A stretch of DNA of 64,000 nt from Pseudomonas_T sp032052615. Its GTDB lineage: Bacteria > Pseudomonadota > Gammaproteobacteria > Pseudomonadales > Pseudomonadaceae. The stretch lies in the NCBI GenBank assembly GCA_032052615.1, contig DAMBWF010000005.1, positions 62,001-126,000 of the forward strand, given 5' to 3'. The translations under genes were made by a program, and so were the position numbers. The notes below the pieces were generated by a model. That model saw only the letters and a list, made by a program, of their open reading frames with translations. It was not told the DNA's origin and did no database searches. The stretch's first letter is position 1. Each line of letters starts with the position of its first letter. This document shows, in pieces, positions 24,670 through 37,224 of this stretch.

Positions 24670-26721
24670 ATGTCCGTTGCCCGTTTCACCGATGAGCCCG
24701 CGCGGCGGGAAGCGATCGAGCCAGGCCATTTGAGCCTGGACCAGGCGTTGACCTTGCCACGGATCGCCATCGAAGCGGTTTCGCCCACGCTCGAGGAAGG
24801 CCGCTTCGCCGCCAAGGGCATCGTGGGCCGCACGGTGACGGTGGATGCGCGGATCTTCGCCGACGGTCACGACAAGCTGGCCGCTGCGGTGTTCTGGCGC
24901 CTCGAACCGGACATGGGCGCGGAAGTCTTCGACGAACAGGGCTGGAACCGGGTCGACATGCGGGAGCTGGGCAACGATGCCTGGCAGGCCCGTTTCGTGC
25001 CGCCGCAGACAGGCCGCTACCGGTTCCGCGTCCAGGCCTGGTGGGACCATTTCGGCTCCTACCGCTATGAGCTGGGCAAGAAGCACGGCGCGGGCGTGCC
25101 CATTGCCCTGGAACTGCAGGAAGGCGACTTGCTGCTGGAGCAGGCCCTGGGCCGCGCCCAGGGCGAGGCGCGGGCGCGGGTGGAGCAACTGTTGCGGCGG
25201 TTCCGCGCCGCGACCGGTGACGACGAGCGCGTCGCGGTGATTCTGGAGGCGGACGCGACCGCCGCGATGGCCGAGGTCGATCCTCACGACCACCTAGCCA
25301 GCAGCCCGGACTATCCCCTGGACGTGGAACGCCCCCTCGCCGAATTCGCCAGTTGGTACGAACTCTTTCCCCGGTCCCAGACGGACGATCCGCGGCGCCA
25401 CGGAACCTTCCGCGATGTGCTGCCCCGGTTGCCCGCGATTCGCGACATGGGCTTCGACGTCCTGTATTTCCCGCCGATCCACCCCATCGGCCGAGCCCAC
25501 CGCAAGGGCCCCAACAATGCCCTGCATGCCGGCCCGAACGACCCCGGCAGCCCCTACGCCATCGGCAGCGAGGAGGGCGGCCACGAGGCGATCCATCCCC
25601 AGTTGGGCAGCGTCGAGGATTTCCGCGAACTGGTGAGCGCGGCGCGCGACCATGGCCTGGAGATCGCGCTCGATTTCGCCATCCAGTGTTCCCAGGACCA
25701 CCCCTGGCTGAAGGCGCACCCGGGTTGGTTCGCCTGGCGCCCCGACGGCACCATCCGCTATGCCGAGAACCCGCCGAAGAAATACCAGGACATCGTTAAC
25801 GTCGATTTCTACGCCGAGCAGGCCATGCCGGCCCTCTGGGAAGCCCTGCGCGACGTGATCGTGGGCTGGGTCGAGCTGGGTGTGAAGATCTTCCGGGTGG
25901 ACAACCCCCACACCAAGCCGCTGCCATTCTGGGAGTGGCTGATCGGCGACGTCCGCCGGCGCTACCCCGAGACCATCTTCCTCGCCGAGGCCTTCACCCG
26001 CCCGGCCATGATGGCGCGGTTGGGCAAGGTGGGCTTCAGCCAGAGCTATACCTACTTCACCTGGCGCAACACCAAGACCGAGCTGGCGACCTACTTGCAG
26101 GAGCTGAACGAGCCGCCCCTGCGGGATTGCTACCGGCCGAACTTCTTCGTCAATACGCCGGACATCAACCCCTATTTCCTCCAGCACAACGGGCGCGCCG
26201 GCTTCCTCATCCGCGCCGCGCTGGCGACCATGGGCTCGGGACTGTGGGGCATGTACTCGGGCTTCGAGCTGTGCGAGGCCGACGCGGTGCCGGGCAAGGA
26301 GGAATACCTGGACTCGGAGAAATACGAAATCCGCCTCCGGGACTACAACGCGCCGGGCAACATCATCGCGGAAATCGCCCAGCTCAACCGTATCCGCCGG
26401 CAGAACCCGGCGCTGCACAGCCACCTGGGGCTGAAGCTGTACAACGCCTGGAACGACAACATCCTCTATTTCGGCAAACGCACCGACGACCTCCAGAACT
26501 TCGTGCTGGTAGCCATCAGCCTGGATCCCCACAACGCTCAGGAAGCCCATTTCGAATTGCCGCTGTGGGAGCTCGGTCTGCCGGACGATGCCCGTACCCG
26601 GGGCGAGGACTTGATGAACGGCCATACCTGGACGTGGTACGGCAAGACCCAGTGGATGCGCATCGAGCCCTGGAACCAGCCCTTCGGCATCTGGCGCATC
26701 AGCCCGGAAGGCCAGGCATGA
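24670..26721 (+). CDS. glgE: Alpha-1,4-glucan:maltose-1-phosphate maltosyltransferase
   Basis: 683 residues from the ATG at 24670 with AAGGAG upstream. Family layout: N-terminal beta domains (about 20-200), GH13 barrel (about 215-590) and C-terminal beta domain. Catalytic nucleophile is D411 (RVDNPHTKP) and acid/base E440 (FLAEAF); DVLYFPPIHPIGRAHRKGPN is the usual N-terminal barrel signature. GlgE transfers maltosyl units from maltose-1-phosphate to the non-reducing end of alpha-1,4-glucan in the cytoplasm. First gene of the glgE-treS/mak-glgB unit. Confidence 0.96.
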   Translation: MSVARFTDEPARREAIEPGHLSLDQALTLPRIAIEAVSPTLEEGRFAAKGIVGRTVTVDARIFADGHDKLAAAVFWRLEPDMGAEVFDEQGWNRVDMRELGNDAWQARFVPPQTGRYRFRVQAWWDHFGSYRYELGKKHGAGVPIALELQEGDLLLEQALGRAQGEARARVEQLLRRFRAATGDDERVAVILEADATAAMAEVDPHDHLASSPDYPLDVERPLAEFASWYELFPRSQTDDPRRHGTFRDVLPRLPAIRDMGFDVLYFPPIHPIGRAHRKGPNNALHAGPNDPGSPYAIGSEEGGHEAIHPQLGSVEDFRELVSAARDHGLEIALDFAIQCSQDHPWLKAHPGWFAWRPDGTIRYAENPPKKYQDIVNVDFYAEQAMPALWEALRDVIVGWVELGVKIFRVDNPHTKPLPFWEWLIGDVRRRYPETIFLAEAFTRPAMMARLGKVGFSQSYTYFTWRNTKTELATYLQELNEPPLRDCYRPNFFVNTPDINPYFLQHNGRAGFLIRAALATMGSGLWGMYSGFELCEADAVPGKEEYLDSEKYEIRLRDYNAPGNIIAEIAQLNRIRRQNPALHSHLGLKLYNAWNDNILYFGKRTDDLQNFVLVAISLDPHNAQEAHFELPLWELGLPDDARTRGEDLMNGHTWTWYGKTQWMRIEPWNQPFGIWRISPEGQA

Positions 26722-26790
26722 GCGGCTGCACCCCAGCCATTACGACGCAACGGCAGGAGACGGAACGGTAAACCGTTACGACAGACACTT

Positions 26791-29700
26791 ATGATGGGAA
26801 AAAGCAAGAAAGCCCCTCGCGCGCGTAAGCCCAAGGCGTTCACCGAAGATCCGCTCTGGTACAAGGACGCGGTGATCTATCAGGTCCACGTGAAATCGTT
26901 CTACGACTCCAACAACGACGGGATCGGCGACTTCCACGGCCTCATCGAAAAGCTCGACTACATCGCCGAGCTGGGCGTCAACACCATTTGGCTGCTGCCG
27001 TTCTACCCGTCGCCACGTCGCGACGACGGCTACGACATCGCCGAGTACCGGGGCGTGCATCCCGACTACGGCGACATGGCGGATGCGCGGCGCTTCATCG
27101 CCGAGGCCCACGCCCGTGGCTTGCGGGTGATCTGCGAGCTGGTGATCAACCATACCTCCGACCAGCACCCCTGGTTCCAGCGCGCGCGCAAGGCGAAGAA
27201 AGGCTCGCGGGCCCGCGACTTCTATGTCTGGTCAGACACCGACCAGAAGTATGACGGCACCCGCATCATCTTCCTCGATACCGAGAAGTCCAACTGGACT
27301 TGGGACCCGGTGGCCGGCCAGTACTTCTGGCACCGCTTCTATTCCCACCAGCCCGACCTGAACTTCGACAACCCCCAGGTGATGAAGGCCGTCATCTCGA
27401 TCATGCGGTTCTGGCTGGACATGGGCATCGACGGGCTGCGCCTGGATGCCATCCCTTACCTCATCGAGCGGGACGGCACCAACAACGAAAACCTGCCGGA
27501 AACCCACGAGGTGCTCAAGCGCATCCGCGCCGAGATCGACGCCAACTACCCGGACCGCATGCTGCTGGCGGAAGCCAACCAGTGGCCGGAGGACACCCAG
27601 CTCTATTTCGGCGGCAAGGAAATCCCCGGCAAGGGCATCGTCGGCGACGAGTGCCACATGGCCTTCCATTTCCCGCTGATGCCGCGCATGTACATGGCCA
27701 TCGCCCAGGAAGACCGCTACCCGATCACCGACATCCTGCGGCAGACACCGGATATCCCGAGCAATTGCCAATGGGCGATCTTCCTGCGCAACCATGACGA
27801 GCTCACCCTGGAGATGGTGACCGACAAGGAGCGCGACTACCTGTGGAATTTCTACGCCGCCGACCGCCGCGCCCGGATCAACCTGGGGATTCGCCGGCGC
27901 CTGGCGCCCCTGGTCGAGCGCGATCGCCGCCGCATCGAGCTGCTGAACAGCCTGCTGCTGTCCATGCCGGGCACGCCGACCCTGTACTACGGGGATGAGA
28001 TCGGCATGGGCGACAACATCTACCTGGGCGACCGCGACGGCGTGCGTACTCCGATGCAGTGGTCCATGGACCGCAACGGCGGCTTCTCCAAGGCCGATCC
28101 CGCCAGCCTGGTGCTGCCACCGATCATGGACCCCCTGTACGGTTACCAGGTGATCAACGTCGAGGCCCAGGCGCGCGACCCTCATTCGCTGCTCAACTGG
28201 AACCGGCGCATGCTCAAGGTGCGCAAACAGCAAAAAGCTTTCGGGCGCGGCACCCTGAAGATGATCTCGCCGGCCAACCGGCGCATTCTCGCCTACCTGC
28301 GCGAGTACAAGGCCGAGGGTACCCAGGAAACCATCCTCTGCGTGGCCAACCTGTCCCGTGCCGCCCAGGCCGTGGAGCTGGACCTGTCCGCCTACGCGGG
28401 CAAGGTGCCGGTGGAAATGGTCGGCGGCAGCGCGTTCCCGCCCATCGGTCAATTGTCCTACCTGCTGACCCTGCCGCCCTACGGCTTCTATTGGTTCCTG
28501 CTGGCGGATGCCAGCCAGATGCCGAGCTGGCACGTGCCGCCGGTGGATCGCATGCCCGACCTGCCGACCCTGGTGCTCAAGCGTGGGGTGCAGGACCTGC
28601 TGGAGCCTTCGGCCCGTCGCGTGCTGGAACAGGAGTCCTTGCCCACCTACCTGCCCAAGCGTCGCTGGTTCTCCGGTCACGAGCTGCCCGCCGGCCAGGT
28701 GCGCGTCGCCTATGCGCTGCCCTTCGGCGAAGGACAGCGTCCCTTGCTGCTCAGCGAGGTGGAAGTTCAGCGCAACGGTGAGCGCGAGCGCTATCAACTG
28801 CCGTTCGGCTTCGTCACCGAGGATGAGTCGAGCAGCGCGCTCCCCAACCAACTGGCGCTGGCCCGCGCCCGGCGTGGCCGCCAGGTGGGCCTAATGACCG
28901 ACGCCTTCGTGCTGGACGACTTCATCCGCAGCGTGGTGCGGCAACTGCGCAAGGGCGATGTGTTGCCCCTGGCCGAGGGCGAATTGCATTTCCTGCCCAG
29001 CGCCAAGCTGCAGGAGTACGACGTGCCGGAGACCGCCGATATCCGCTACCTGTCCGTGGAGCAATCCAACAGCTCGGCGATCATCGGCGACCGCATGGTG
29101 CTGAAGCTGCTGCGCCGGGTTTTCCCGGGCATCCATCCGGAACTGGAGGTGGGCGGGTTCCTGACCGAGCGCGGGTTCACCCACATCGCGCCGGTGCTGG
29201 GCGAGGTCCGGCGGATGGACGCGGACGGCGAGACCTACGCGCTGATGATCCTGCAGGGCTACCTGAGCAATCAGGGCGATGCCTGGCAGTGGACCCTGGA
29301 TACCCTGGAGCGGGCGATTCGCGACCAGATGACCGGGGGCGTGTCCAGCCAGGAGAGTCAATTCACCGCTCTGGACGAACTGGAGAAATTCACGGCCATG
29401 CTCGGTCAGCGCCTCGGTGAAATGCACGTGGCGCTGGCGGGGGAGACGGACAATCCGGACTTCGGCTATGAAGCCAGCGCGTCGGACGATATCGCGCATT
29501 GGACCACTACCATCCGCGCCCAGGTGGAGCAGGCGCTGGATGCCGCGGCTGGGCAACAAGCCCACCTGAGCGAAGCGGAGCGGGCGGCCCTGGCGGATTT
29601 GCAGGCCCGGCGCGACCGCCTGCTGGAGTACGTCGGCGAACTGGCGCGCGGCGCCGCCGGTGGCATCCGCATGCGGGTCCATGGCGATCTCCACCTAGGC

Positions 29701-30146
29701 CAGGTGCTGGTGGTGCAGGGGGACGCCTACCTCATCGATTTCGAAGGCGAGCCGGCGCGGCCCTTGGCCGAGCGCCGCGCCAAGCACAGCCCGCTCAAGG
29801 ACGTCACCGGCGTGTTGCGCTCCATCGACTACGCCGCCGCCATGGCGCTGCGCAATGCCCACGGCGCCGACAGTTCGCCCGAGGCGGATCAGGCGCGGGC
29901 ACTCATCACCCAGTCCTACCGGCGCGATGCGCGCCAGGCTTTCCTCGACGCCTACCGCCTGGCGGCCGCCGAGTTGCCCCATGCCTGGCAGGAGCGGGAC
30001 GGGGAGAGCGCCGCGCTGGCGTTGTTCAGCCTGGAGAAGGCGGCTTATGAAATCATTTACGAGGCGGCCCATCGGCCGACCTGGATCGGTGTACCGTTGC
30101 AGGGCTTGATGGAACTGCTTCAGCATTTATCGGGGGCGAAACAGCA

Positions 30147-30150
<4 letters not shown>
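26791..30150 (+). CDS. treS: Trehalose synthase-maltokinase fusion
   Basis: 1119 residues in two parts. Residues 1-560 are TreS (GH13), which interconverts trehalose and maltose: nucleophile D219 (GLRLDAIPYL), acid/base E261 (LAEANQWP) and RNHDELTLEM. Residues 590-1119 are a maltokinase (aminoglycoside phosphotransferase fold): H964-G-D-L-H-L-G-Q catalytic loop and the YLIDFEGEP metal site. The fusion turns trehalose to maltose and then to maltose-1-phosphate, the GlgE substrate. Fused TreS-Mak is the common form in Pseudomonas. The stop overlaps the glgB start by 4 nt. Confidence 0.96.
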
Positions 30151-32366
<2,216 letters not shown>

Positions 32367-32432
32367 CCTGCGTGCCCGCCGTTCTCGGCGGGCCGTTCTC
32401 GCGGGCGGCGACGAAAACGTCAGTCGAAAAGA

Positions 32433-32462
32433 AAAGCCGGTCCTGGACCGGCTTTCTTTTTT
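32433..32462 (+). terminator. Rho-independent terminator after glgB
   Basis: Stem AAAGCCGGT with ACCGGCTTT around a short loop, followed by CTTTTTT. It lies between glgB and the convergent SDR gene; the A-run on the other side means it may also serve the minus strand. Confidence 0.85.
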
Positions 32463-32471
32463 CCAGATCGG

Positions 32472-33332
32472 TTAGCCGTTCACCACGGTGCCGCCGTTCA
32501 CGTGGATCACCTGGCCGCTGACATAGGACGAGTCGTTGCAGGCCAGGTACACATAGGCCGGCGCCAGTTCCTCCGGCTGGCCGGGACGCCCCATTGGGGT
32601 TTCGGCGCCGAATTCCGCCACCTGCTCCGCCTCGAAGGTGGAGGGGATGAGCGGTGTCCAGATCGGCCCGGGGGCCACCGCGTTGACCCGGATACCCCGG
32701 GACGCCAGGTTCATCGACAGCGCGCGCGTGAACGCCGTGATGGCGCCCTTGGTGGCGGAATAGTCCAACAGGATCGGGTTGCCCTTGTAGGCCGTGATCG
32801 AGGTGGTGTTGATGATGGACGCGCCCTGCTTCATGAAAGGCAGGGCCGCCTTGGTCAACTGGAACATGCCGAAGATGTTGGTCCGGAAGGTACGCTCCCA
32901 CTGCTCTTCGCTGATGTCTTCCAGGCGTTTTTGGGGATGCTGCTCCCCGGCATTGTTCACCAGGACATCGAGGCGGCCCCAGGTCCGCTGGGTCTCCTCC
33001 ACTACCTTGGCGCAGAAGCCCGCCTCGGCCACGTCGCCGGCGAAGCTCAGGCAGCGGCGCCCGAGCCCTTCGATTTCCTGGCGGGTCTTGGCGGCGTCGT
33101 CGTGTTCGTTAAGGTACAGCATGACGATGTCGGCCCCTTCCTTGGCGAAGGTCACCGCCACCGCACGGCCGATGCCGCTGTCCGCCCCGGTGATCAGCGC
33201 GACCTTGCCCGCCAGCTTGCCCGCGGCCTTGTAGTCCTCGCCCCGATAGGCCGGGGCGGGACGCATGTCGCTTTCCAGGCCGGGACGGCGCTCCTGGTGC
33301 TGGGCGGGCGGGGTCTGCTTCGAGTCGCTCAT
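32472..33332 (-). CDS. SDR oxidoreductase (YghA-like)
   Basis: 286 residues. The N-terminal extension (about 1-40, KQTPPAQHQERRPGLESDMR) is typical of the YghA/general-stress-protein-39 subgroup. Cofactor motif TGADSGIG, then NNAG, catalytic Ser in NTTSITAY and Y-S-A-T-K. A C-terminal VSGQVIHVNGGTVVNG closes the fold. Substrate unknown; NADP is likely. In P. aeruginosa a homologue (PA2142, recalled) is in the same stress cluster. The ribosome binding site (GGAGGA) is good. Confidence 0.92.
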   Translation of the reverse strand: MSDSKQTPPAQHQERRPGLESDMRPAPAYRGEDYKAAGKLAGKVALITGADSGIGRAVAVTFAKEGADIVMLYLNEHDDAAKTRQEIEGLGRRCLSFAGDVAEAGFCAKVVEETQRTWGRLDVLVNNAGEQHPQKRLEDISEEQWERTFRTNIFGMFQLTKAALPFMKQGASIINTTSITAYKGNPILLDYSATKGAITAFTRALSMNLASRGIRVNAVAPGPIWTPLIPSTFEAEQVAEFGAETPMGRPGQPEELAPAYVYLACNDSSYVSGQVIHVNGGTVVNG

Positions 33333-33539
33333 GTCGTTCTCCTCCGTTGGAAAAAGGGCTGTCTAGGGAGAGGACTGGAGGGGGCGGGCAAAGTTTCGGT
33401 GGTTGGACCGGCGTCCGGAGGGGCTTTGCAGCGCTTGTCCTCATGAAAAATGAAACTCTGGGTCCGCGGCGTTCTCACAACTAGAACAAGCGGGGCCCGT
33501 GGCCTCGCCCTTCGACCGACAAGAAGAGGAGGAAGACCG

Positions 33540-33773
33540 ATGGTGGCGACGCACGATCTGTCCAAGGATTTCCCGGAACACGCCGAAGCGTTGAAGACCC
33601 TTTCCCAGAGCGATCCCGATTTCAAGAAGCTGCTGCTGGATTATTACGAACTGGACCGGCGCATCGTGGATCACGAGGAGGCGAACGGCTTCCAGGACGA
33701 GGAGCTGAACAAGATGCGTCAGGAACGGGTGCTCCTCAAGGATCGCATCGCCCAGACCCTGGACCGGCATTGA
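33540..33773 (+). CDS. YdcH/DUF465 family protein
   Basis: 77 residues from the ATG at 33540, which follows AAGAGGAGG. It is almost wholly a helical hairpin with the DUF465 pattern (HEEANGFQDEELNKMRQERV, then LLKDRIAQTL). Small cytoplasmic proteins of unknown function. A sequence GAAACT-N15-TCTCA at about 33450-33475 is a weak sigma-E-like promoter candidate. Followed 8 nt later by the PncC gene. Confidence 0.87.
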   Translation: MVATHDLSKDFPEHAEALKTLSQSDPDFKKLLLDYYELDRRIVDHEEANGFQDEELNKMRQERVLLKDRIAQTLDRH

Positions 33774-33781
33774 GCCACGGG

Positions 33782-34288
33782 ATGACGCCTATGAGCACCG
33801 TCGAAGAAGTGATGGAGTACGTTCGCGAGCACGAGCTGATGCTCACCACCGCGGAATCCTGCACGGCCGGCGCCATCGTGTCGCGGCTGGCCAGCGTGCC
33901 CGGTTGCGGCTCCTACGTGGACGCCGGCTACGTGGTGTATTCCCCGGCGGCGAAGAAACGGCTGCTGGGGGTGCGTCAAGCGACCCTGGACCGTTTCAAC
34001 CTTACCAGCCAGGAGGTAGCCCTGGAGATGGCGGCGGGTGCCTTGAAGGACAGCGAGGCCAACGTGGTGGTGGCCAATACCGGCCTGGCGGGCCCGGGCG
34101 AGGTGGACGGCATACCGCCCGGCACTCTCTGGTTCGCCTGGGGCTTCCGGCTCGGCGGGCGCGTGCACCTGTTCTCGGAGCTGCGACGCTTCCCCGGAGA
34201 GCGCCAGGAAATCATCGATGCGGCGGCCGATTACGCCCTGGCCCAGATTCCCGCCTATCACCGCCGCGCCCTGCGCGGTGAAGGGTAA
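33782..34288 (+). CDS. pncC: Nicotinamide-nucleotide amidohydrolase (CinA C-terminal type)
   Basis: 168 residues from the ATG at 33782; ATG at 33791 is an alternative. It is a stand-alone CinA C-terminal domain with catalytic Ser in LTTAESCTAGAIVSRLASVP and the NTGLAGPGEVDGIPPGTLWF segment. It deamidates NMN to NaMN in pyridine nucleotide recycling. Stand-alone copies besides the main pncC are common in Pseudomonas, and this one sits in a stress cluster. Its exact physiological role here is not shown. Confidence 0.88.
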   Translation: MTPMSTVEEVMEYVREHELMLTTAESCTAGAIVSRLASVPGCGSYVDAGYVVYSPAAKKRLLGVRQATLDRFNLTSQEVALEMAAGALKDSEANVVVANTGLAGPGEVDGIPPGTLWFAWGFRLGGRVHLFSELRRFPGERQEIIDAAADYALAQIPAYHRRALRGEG

Positions 34289-34354
34289 GCGGCGCGTTTC
34301 GCGTCGCGCCGACACGGGCCGCCCAGGCCGGCTCGCTTCCTACAGGAGAATCCC

Positions 34355-35587
34355 ATGCGTGCATTGACCTACCACGGCAGTCACGACGTTCGCGTCGAAA
34401 CCGTTCCGGACCCGGTGCTGCAAGAGCCGGACGACATCATCCTGCGGGTCACGGCCACCGCGATCTGTGGCTCGGACCTGCACATGTACCGGGGCAAGAT
34501 TCCCGCCGTGAAGGACGGCGATATCTTCGGCCACGAATTCATGGGCATCGTCGAGGAGGTTGGCTCCGGCGTGACCGCCGTGCAGCGGGGCGACCGGGTG
34601 GTGATTCCCTTCGTCATCGCCTGCGGCCAGTGTTTTTTCTGCGAGCATTCGCTGTACGCGGCCTGCGAAACCACCAACACCGGGCGCGGCGCGATCATGA
34701 ACAAGAAAGCCATCCCGCCGGGCGCCGCGCTGTTCGGTTATAGCCACCTGTATGGCGGGGTGCCGGGCGGCCAGGCCGAGTTCGTGCGGGTGCCCAAGGC
34801 CAACGCCGGGCCGTTCAAGGTGCCGGGCAGCCTGGCCGACGAGCGCGTGCTGTTCCTCACCGATATCCTGCCCACCGCGTGGCAGGCGGTCCTCAACGCC
34901 GGCATCGGCCCTGGTTCCAGCCTGGCGATCTTCGGTGCCGGCCCGGTGGGCCTGCTGACCGCCGCCTGTGCCCGCCTGGTGGGCGCCGAGCAAATCTTCA
35001 TGGTGGACCACCACGCCTATCGGTTGGCGTACGCCCGGCAAACCTATGGAGTGATTCCCATCAATTTCGACGAGGTGGACGACCCGGCTCAGGTGATCAC
35101 CGAACAGACCGCCGGACACCGGGGCGTGGATGCCGTGGTGGATGCGGTGGGCTTCGAGGCCAAGGGCAGCACCACCGAAACCGTGCTCACCACCCTCAAG
35201 CTGGAAGGCAGCAGCGGCAAGGCGTTGCGCCAGTGCATCGCGGCCGTGCGCCGGGGCGGCACGGTGAGCGTGCCAGGGGTCTATGCCGGTTTTATCCATG
35301 GCTTCCTGTTCGGCGATGCCTTCGACAAGGGGCTGACCTTCAAGATGGGCCAGACTCATGTGCATCGCTTCTTGCCGGAGCTGCTGGAACACATCGAGGC
35401 GGGCCGGCTCAAGCCGGAGGAAATCATCACCCACCGCATGCCCTTGGAAGAGGCGGCCAGGGGGTATGAGATCTTCGAGAAACGCCAGGAGGACTGCCGC
35501 AAGGTGATCCTCACCACCAGCGCGGCCATTCCGGGACGCGAGCCGGTGGACGACACCTCGACCGCCGGGCTGGTGCCGGCGGTCTGA
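34355..35587 (+). CDS. Zinc-dependent alcohol dehydrogenase (FDH-like MDR)
   Basis: 410 residues. Catalytic zinc ligands are in ICGSDLHMYRG and GHEFMG; the structural zinc loop is CGQCFFCEHSLYAAC. Rossmann motif GAGPVGLLTAACARLVGAEQ. The insert GYSHLYGGVPGGQAEFVRVP and length place it in the formaldehyde-dehydrogenase-like MDR group. A recalled P. aeruginosa homologue (PA2158) is in the same cluster. Substrate not known. CAGGAG precedes the ATG. Confidence 0.93.
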   Translation: MRALTYHGSHDVRVETVPDPVLQEPDDIILRVTATAICGSDLHMYRGKIPAVKDGDIFGHEFMGIVEEVGSGVTAVQRGDRVVIPFVIACGQCFFCEHSLYAACETTNTGRGAIMNKKAIPPGAALFGYSHLYGGVPGGQAEFVRVPKANAGPFKVPGSLADERVLFLTDILPTAWQAVLNAGIGPGSSLAIFGAGPVGLLTAACARLVGAEQIFMVDHHAYRLAYARQTYGVIPINFDEVDDPAQVITEQTAGHRGVDAVVDAVGFEAKGSTTETVLTTLKLEGSSGKALRQCIAAVRRGGTVSVPGVYAGFIHGFLFGDAFDKGLTFKMGQTHVHRFLPELLEHIEAGRLKPEEIITHRMPLEEAARGYEIFEKRQEDCRKVILTTSAAIPGREPVDDTSTAGLVPAV

Positions 35588-35591
35588 GGAG

Positions 35592-35615
35592 GACGCCGGC
35601 AGGGACGCCGGCGTC
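35592..35615. terminator. Hairpin between convergent genes
   Basis: Perfect 9-bp stem GACGCCGGC/GCCGGCGTC with a 6-nt loop between the alcohol dehydrogenase stop and the convergent PLDc_N gene stop. No T-run. Confidence 0.55.
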
Positions 35616-35617
35616 GG

Positions 35618-35833
35618 TCACTTGCTATGTTCGGAGGAGGAGGGCGGGGTGACGCCACGGGGTCTGGCGAAACCCCAGGCGATCAGCCCCAGCACCGGGA
35701 AGATCAGGATCACCATGGTCCAGACCAGCTTCCTGGCACCGCTGGCGTCGCTGCGCATCACGCTGACGATGGCCCAGATATCCAGCAGCAGGACGATCAA
35801 GCCGGCGACTCCGCTGAACAGCGAATCGATCAT
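35618..35833 (-). CDS. PLDc_N domain small membrane protein
   Basis: 71 residues with two membrane helices (about 7-26 and 37-57) and the PLDc_N pattern (VLLLDIWAIVSVMRSDASGA, then RKLVWTMVILIFPVLGLIAW). This domain is the membrane anchor of cardiolipin synthases but is common alone in stress regions of Pseudomonas. The catalytic HKD part is absent, so it is not an enzyme. Function unknown. Confidence 0.85.
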   Translation of the reverse strand: MIDSLFSGVAGLIVLLLDIWAIVSVMRSDASGARKLVWTMVILIFPVLGLIAWGFARPRGVTPPSSSEHSK

Positions 35834-35863
35834 GGCGTTCTCCTCTCCGTTCGGGGGTTACCA

Positions 35864-36676
35864 GTGAAACTGGCTGGGTTTCCCAAGGGTTCAGAGCCGG
35901 CGTCCTCCGAAGCACCCGGAACCGGGCCCGCCGCCGCACCGGCCAAGCGCGAGTCCAGCCTGGACATGGTCAAGTGGCTGGCCATGGCCACCATGCTGGT
36001 GGATCACCTGCGTTACTTGAATGAAGCATGGAGCGGCCTCTATATACCGGGCCGCCTGGCTTTCCCGTTGTTCTGCCTGGCCATCGCGGCCAACGTGGCG
36101 CGGGACCGCGACGAGCGCTTCCCCCGACTCGGCCATGTTCGTTATCTCGGCTGGCTGCTGCTGTTCGCCCTGCTGTCGGAAGGGCCGTACCGGCTCTATA
36201 CCGGCTTCATCCACCCAAGCAACGTGCTGCCGACCCTGGCCTTGGGTCTCGTGGTGGCCTGGGGCGTACGCTACCGCACGCCGCCGAGCCTGCTGGCGGC
36301 CTTGGGCGCGGCCGGGTTGGCCGCCTTCCTGGGCGGCGAGCGGGTGATGTACGGCGTGTGCGGAACCCTGCTGCCGGCGGCATTCCTGCTGGCATTGCAC
36401 GGTCCCTGGCGCGGGCGTCGGCGGGCCTGGATCGCGCCGACGTTGCTGGCGGTGCTGCCCCACGCCTTGGACATGCGTCAGACGGGCATGTGGCTCTGGC
36501 ACCCGTATCCGTTGCTGGTGCTGGGAGTCGCCGGCGCCGCCCCCGCGTTCGGCCTGTGGCTGCTGAGCCGGCACCCCACGTTCTCCGTGCCGCCGGTGAC
36601 CCGCTGGGGCTATGGGTTCTATCCCGGTCATCTGTTGGCGCTCTATGGTATCCATCTGCTGCTCGGCCCGCTGTAG
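35864..36676 (+). CDS. TraX-family membrane protein
   Basis: 270 residues from a GTG at 35864, the nearest start after the divergent PLDc_N gene; upstream sequence is not membrane-like. After a Pro/Ala-rich N-terminus (to about 30) come about eight hydrophobic helices with the TraX pattern LDMVKWLAMATMLVDHLRYL, GRLAFPLFCLAIAANVARD, and WGYGFYPGHLLALYGIHLLL. TraX acetylates F-pilin in plasmids; chromosomal members are probably acyltransferases of unknown target. The exact start is uncertain. Confidence 0.82.
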   Translation: MKLAGFPKGSEPASSEAPGTGPAAAPAKRESSLDMVKWLAMATMLVDHLRYLNEAWSGLYIPGRLAFPLFCLAIAANVARDRDERFPRLGHVRYLGWLLLFALLSEGPYRLYTGFIHPSNVLPTLALGLVVAWGVRYRTPPSLLAALGAAGLAAFLGGERVMYGVCGTLLPAAFLLALHGPWRGRRRAWIAPTLLAVLPHALDMRQTGMWLWHPYPLLVLGVAGAAPAFGLWLLSRHPTFSVPPVTRWGYGFYPGHLLALYGIHLLLGPL

Positions 36677-36727
36677 CCGACAGCCCGGCTTTGAGTACCA
36701 TGGGGTTTTGCCAACCGGAGCCTTGCC

Positions 36728-37216
36728 TTGACCTTGCAGATCCGCCCCGCCGTACCGTCGGACGCGCCCCAGATCCTCGCCTTCATCACTGAACTGGCGA
36801 CTTACGAAAACGCCGGGCACGAAGTCACGGCCAGCGCGGCCGACATCGAGCGCACCCTGTGTCGAGGTCAGGGGCCGGCCCAGGCGCTGATCTGCAGCCA
36901 GAACGAGCGGACCATCGGGTTCGCCGCCTATTTCTTCAACTATTCGACCTGGCAGGGGCGCAAGGGCCTGTACCTGGAGGACCTGTACGTTTCGCCGGCC
37001 CACCGTGGCGTCGGCGCCGGGCAGGCGCTGTTGCGCCATTTGGCGCGCCTCGCCTGTGAGGAGGGATGCGGGCGTTTCGAATGGAGCGTCCTGGATTGGA
37101 ACGAACCGGCGATCCGTCTCTACCAAACCATCGGTGCCCAGGCCCAGGACGAATGGGTGCGCTATCGCTTGGCCGGCGACGCCCTGGCCCGCTTCGCCTA
37201 CGGCGACCGGACCTGA
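36728..37216 (+). CDS. GNAT-family N-acetyltransferase
   Basis: 162 residues from a TTG at 36728 with CGGAG upstream. Layout and motifs resemble diamine acetyltransferases: IRPAVPSDAPQILAFITELA, the acetyl-CoA loop YVSPAHRGVGAGQALLRHLA, and WSVLDWNEPAIRLYQTIGAQ. The likely substrate is a polyamine or related amine, by family resemblance only. Convergent with the next gene. Confidence 0.88.
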   Translation: MTLQIRPAVPSDAPQILAFITELATYENAGHEVTASAADIERTLCRGQGPAQALICSQNERTIGFAAYFFNYSTWQGRKGLYLEDLYVSPAHRGVGAGQALLRHLARLACEEGCGRFEWSVLDWNEPAIRLYQTIGAQAQDEWVRYRLAGDALARFAYGDRT

Positions 37217-37224
37217 ATCGGGGG

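Noticed and set aside
27232..28851. 539-codon frame opposite treS
   Set aside because: It is a shadow of the TreS-maltokinase gene without any protein-family features.
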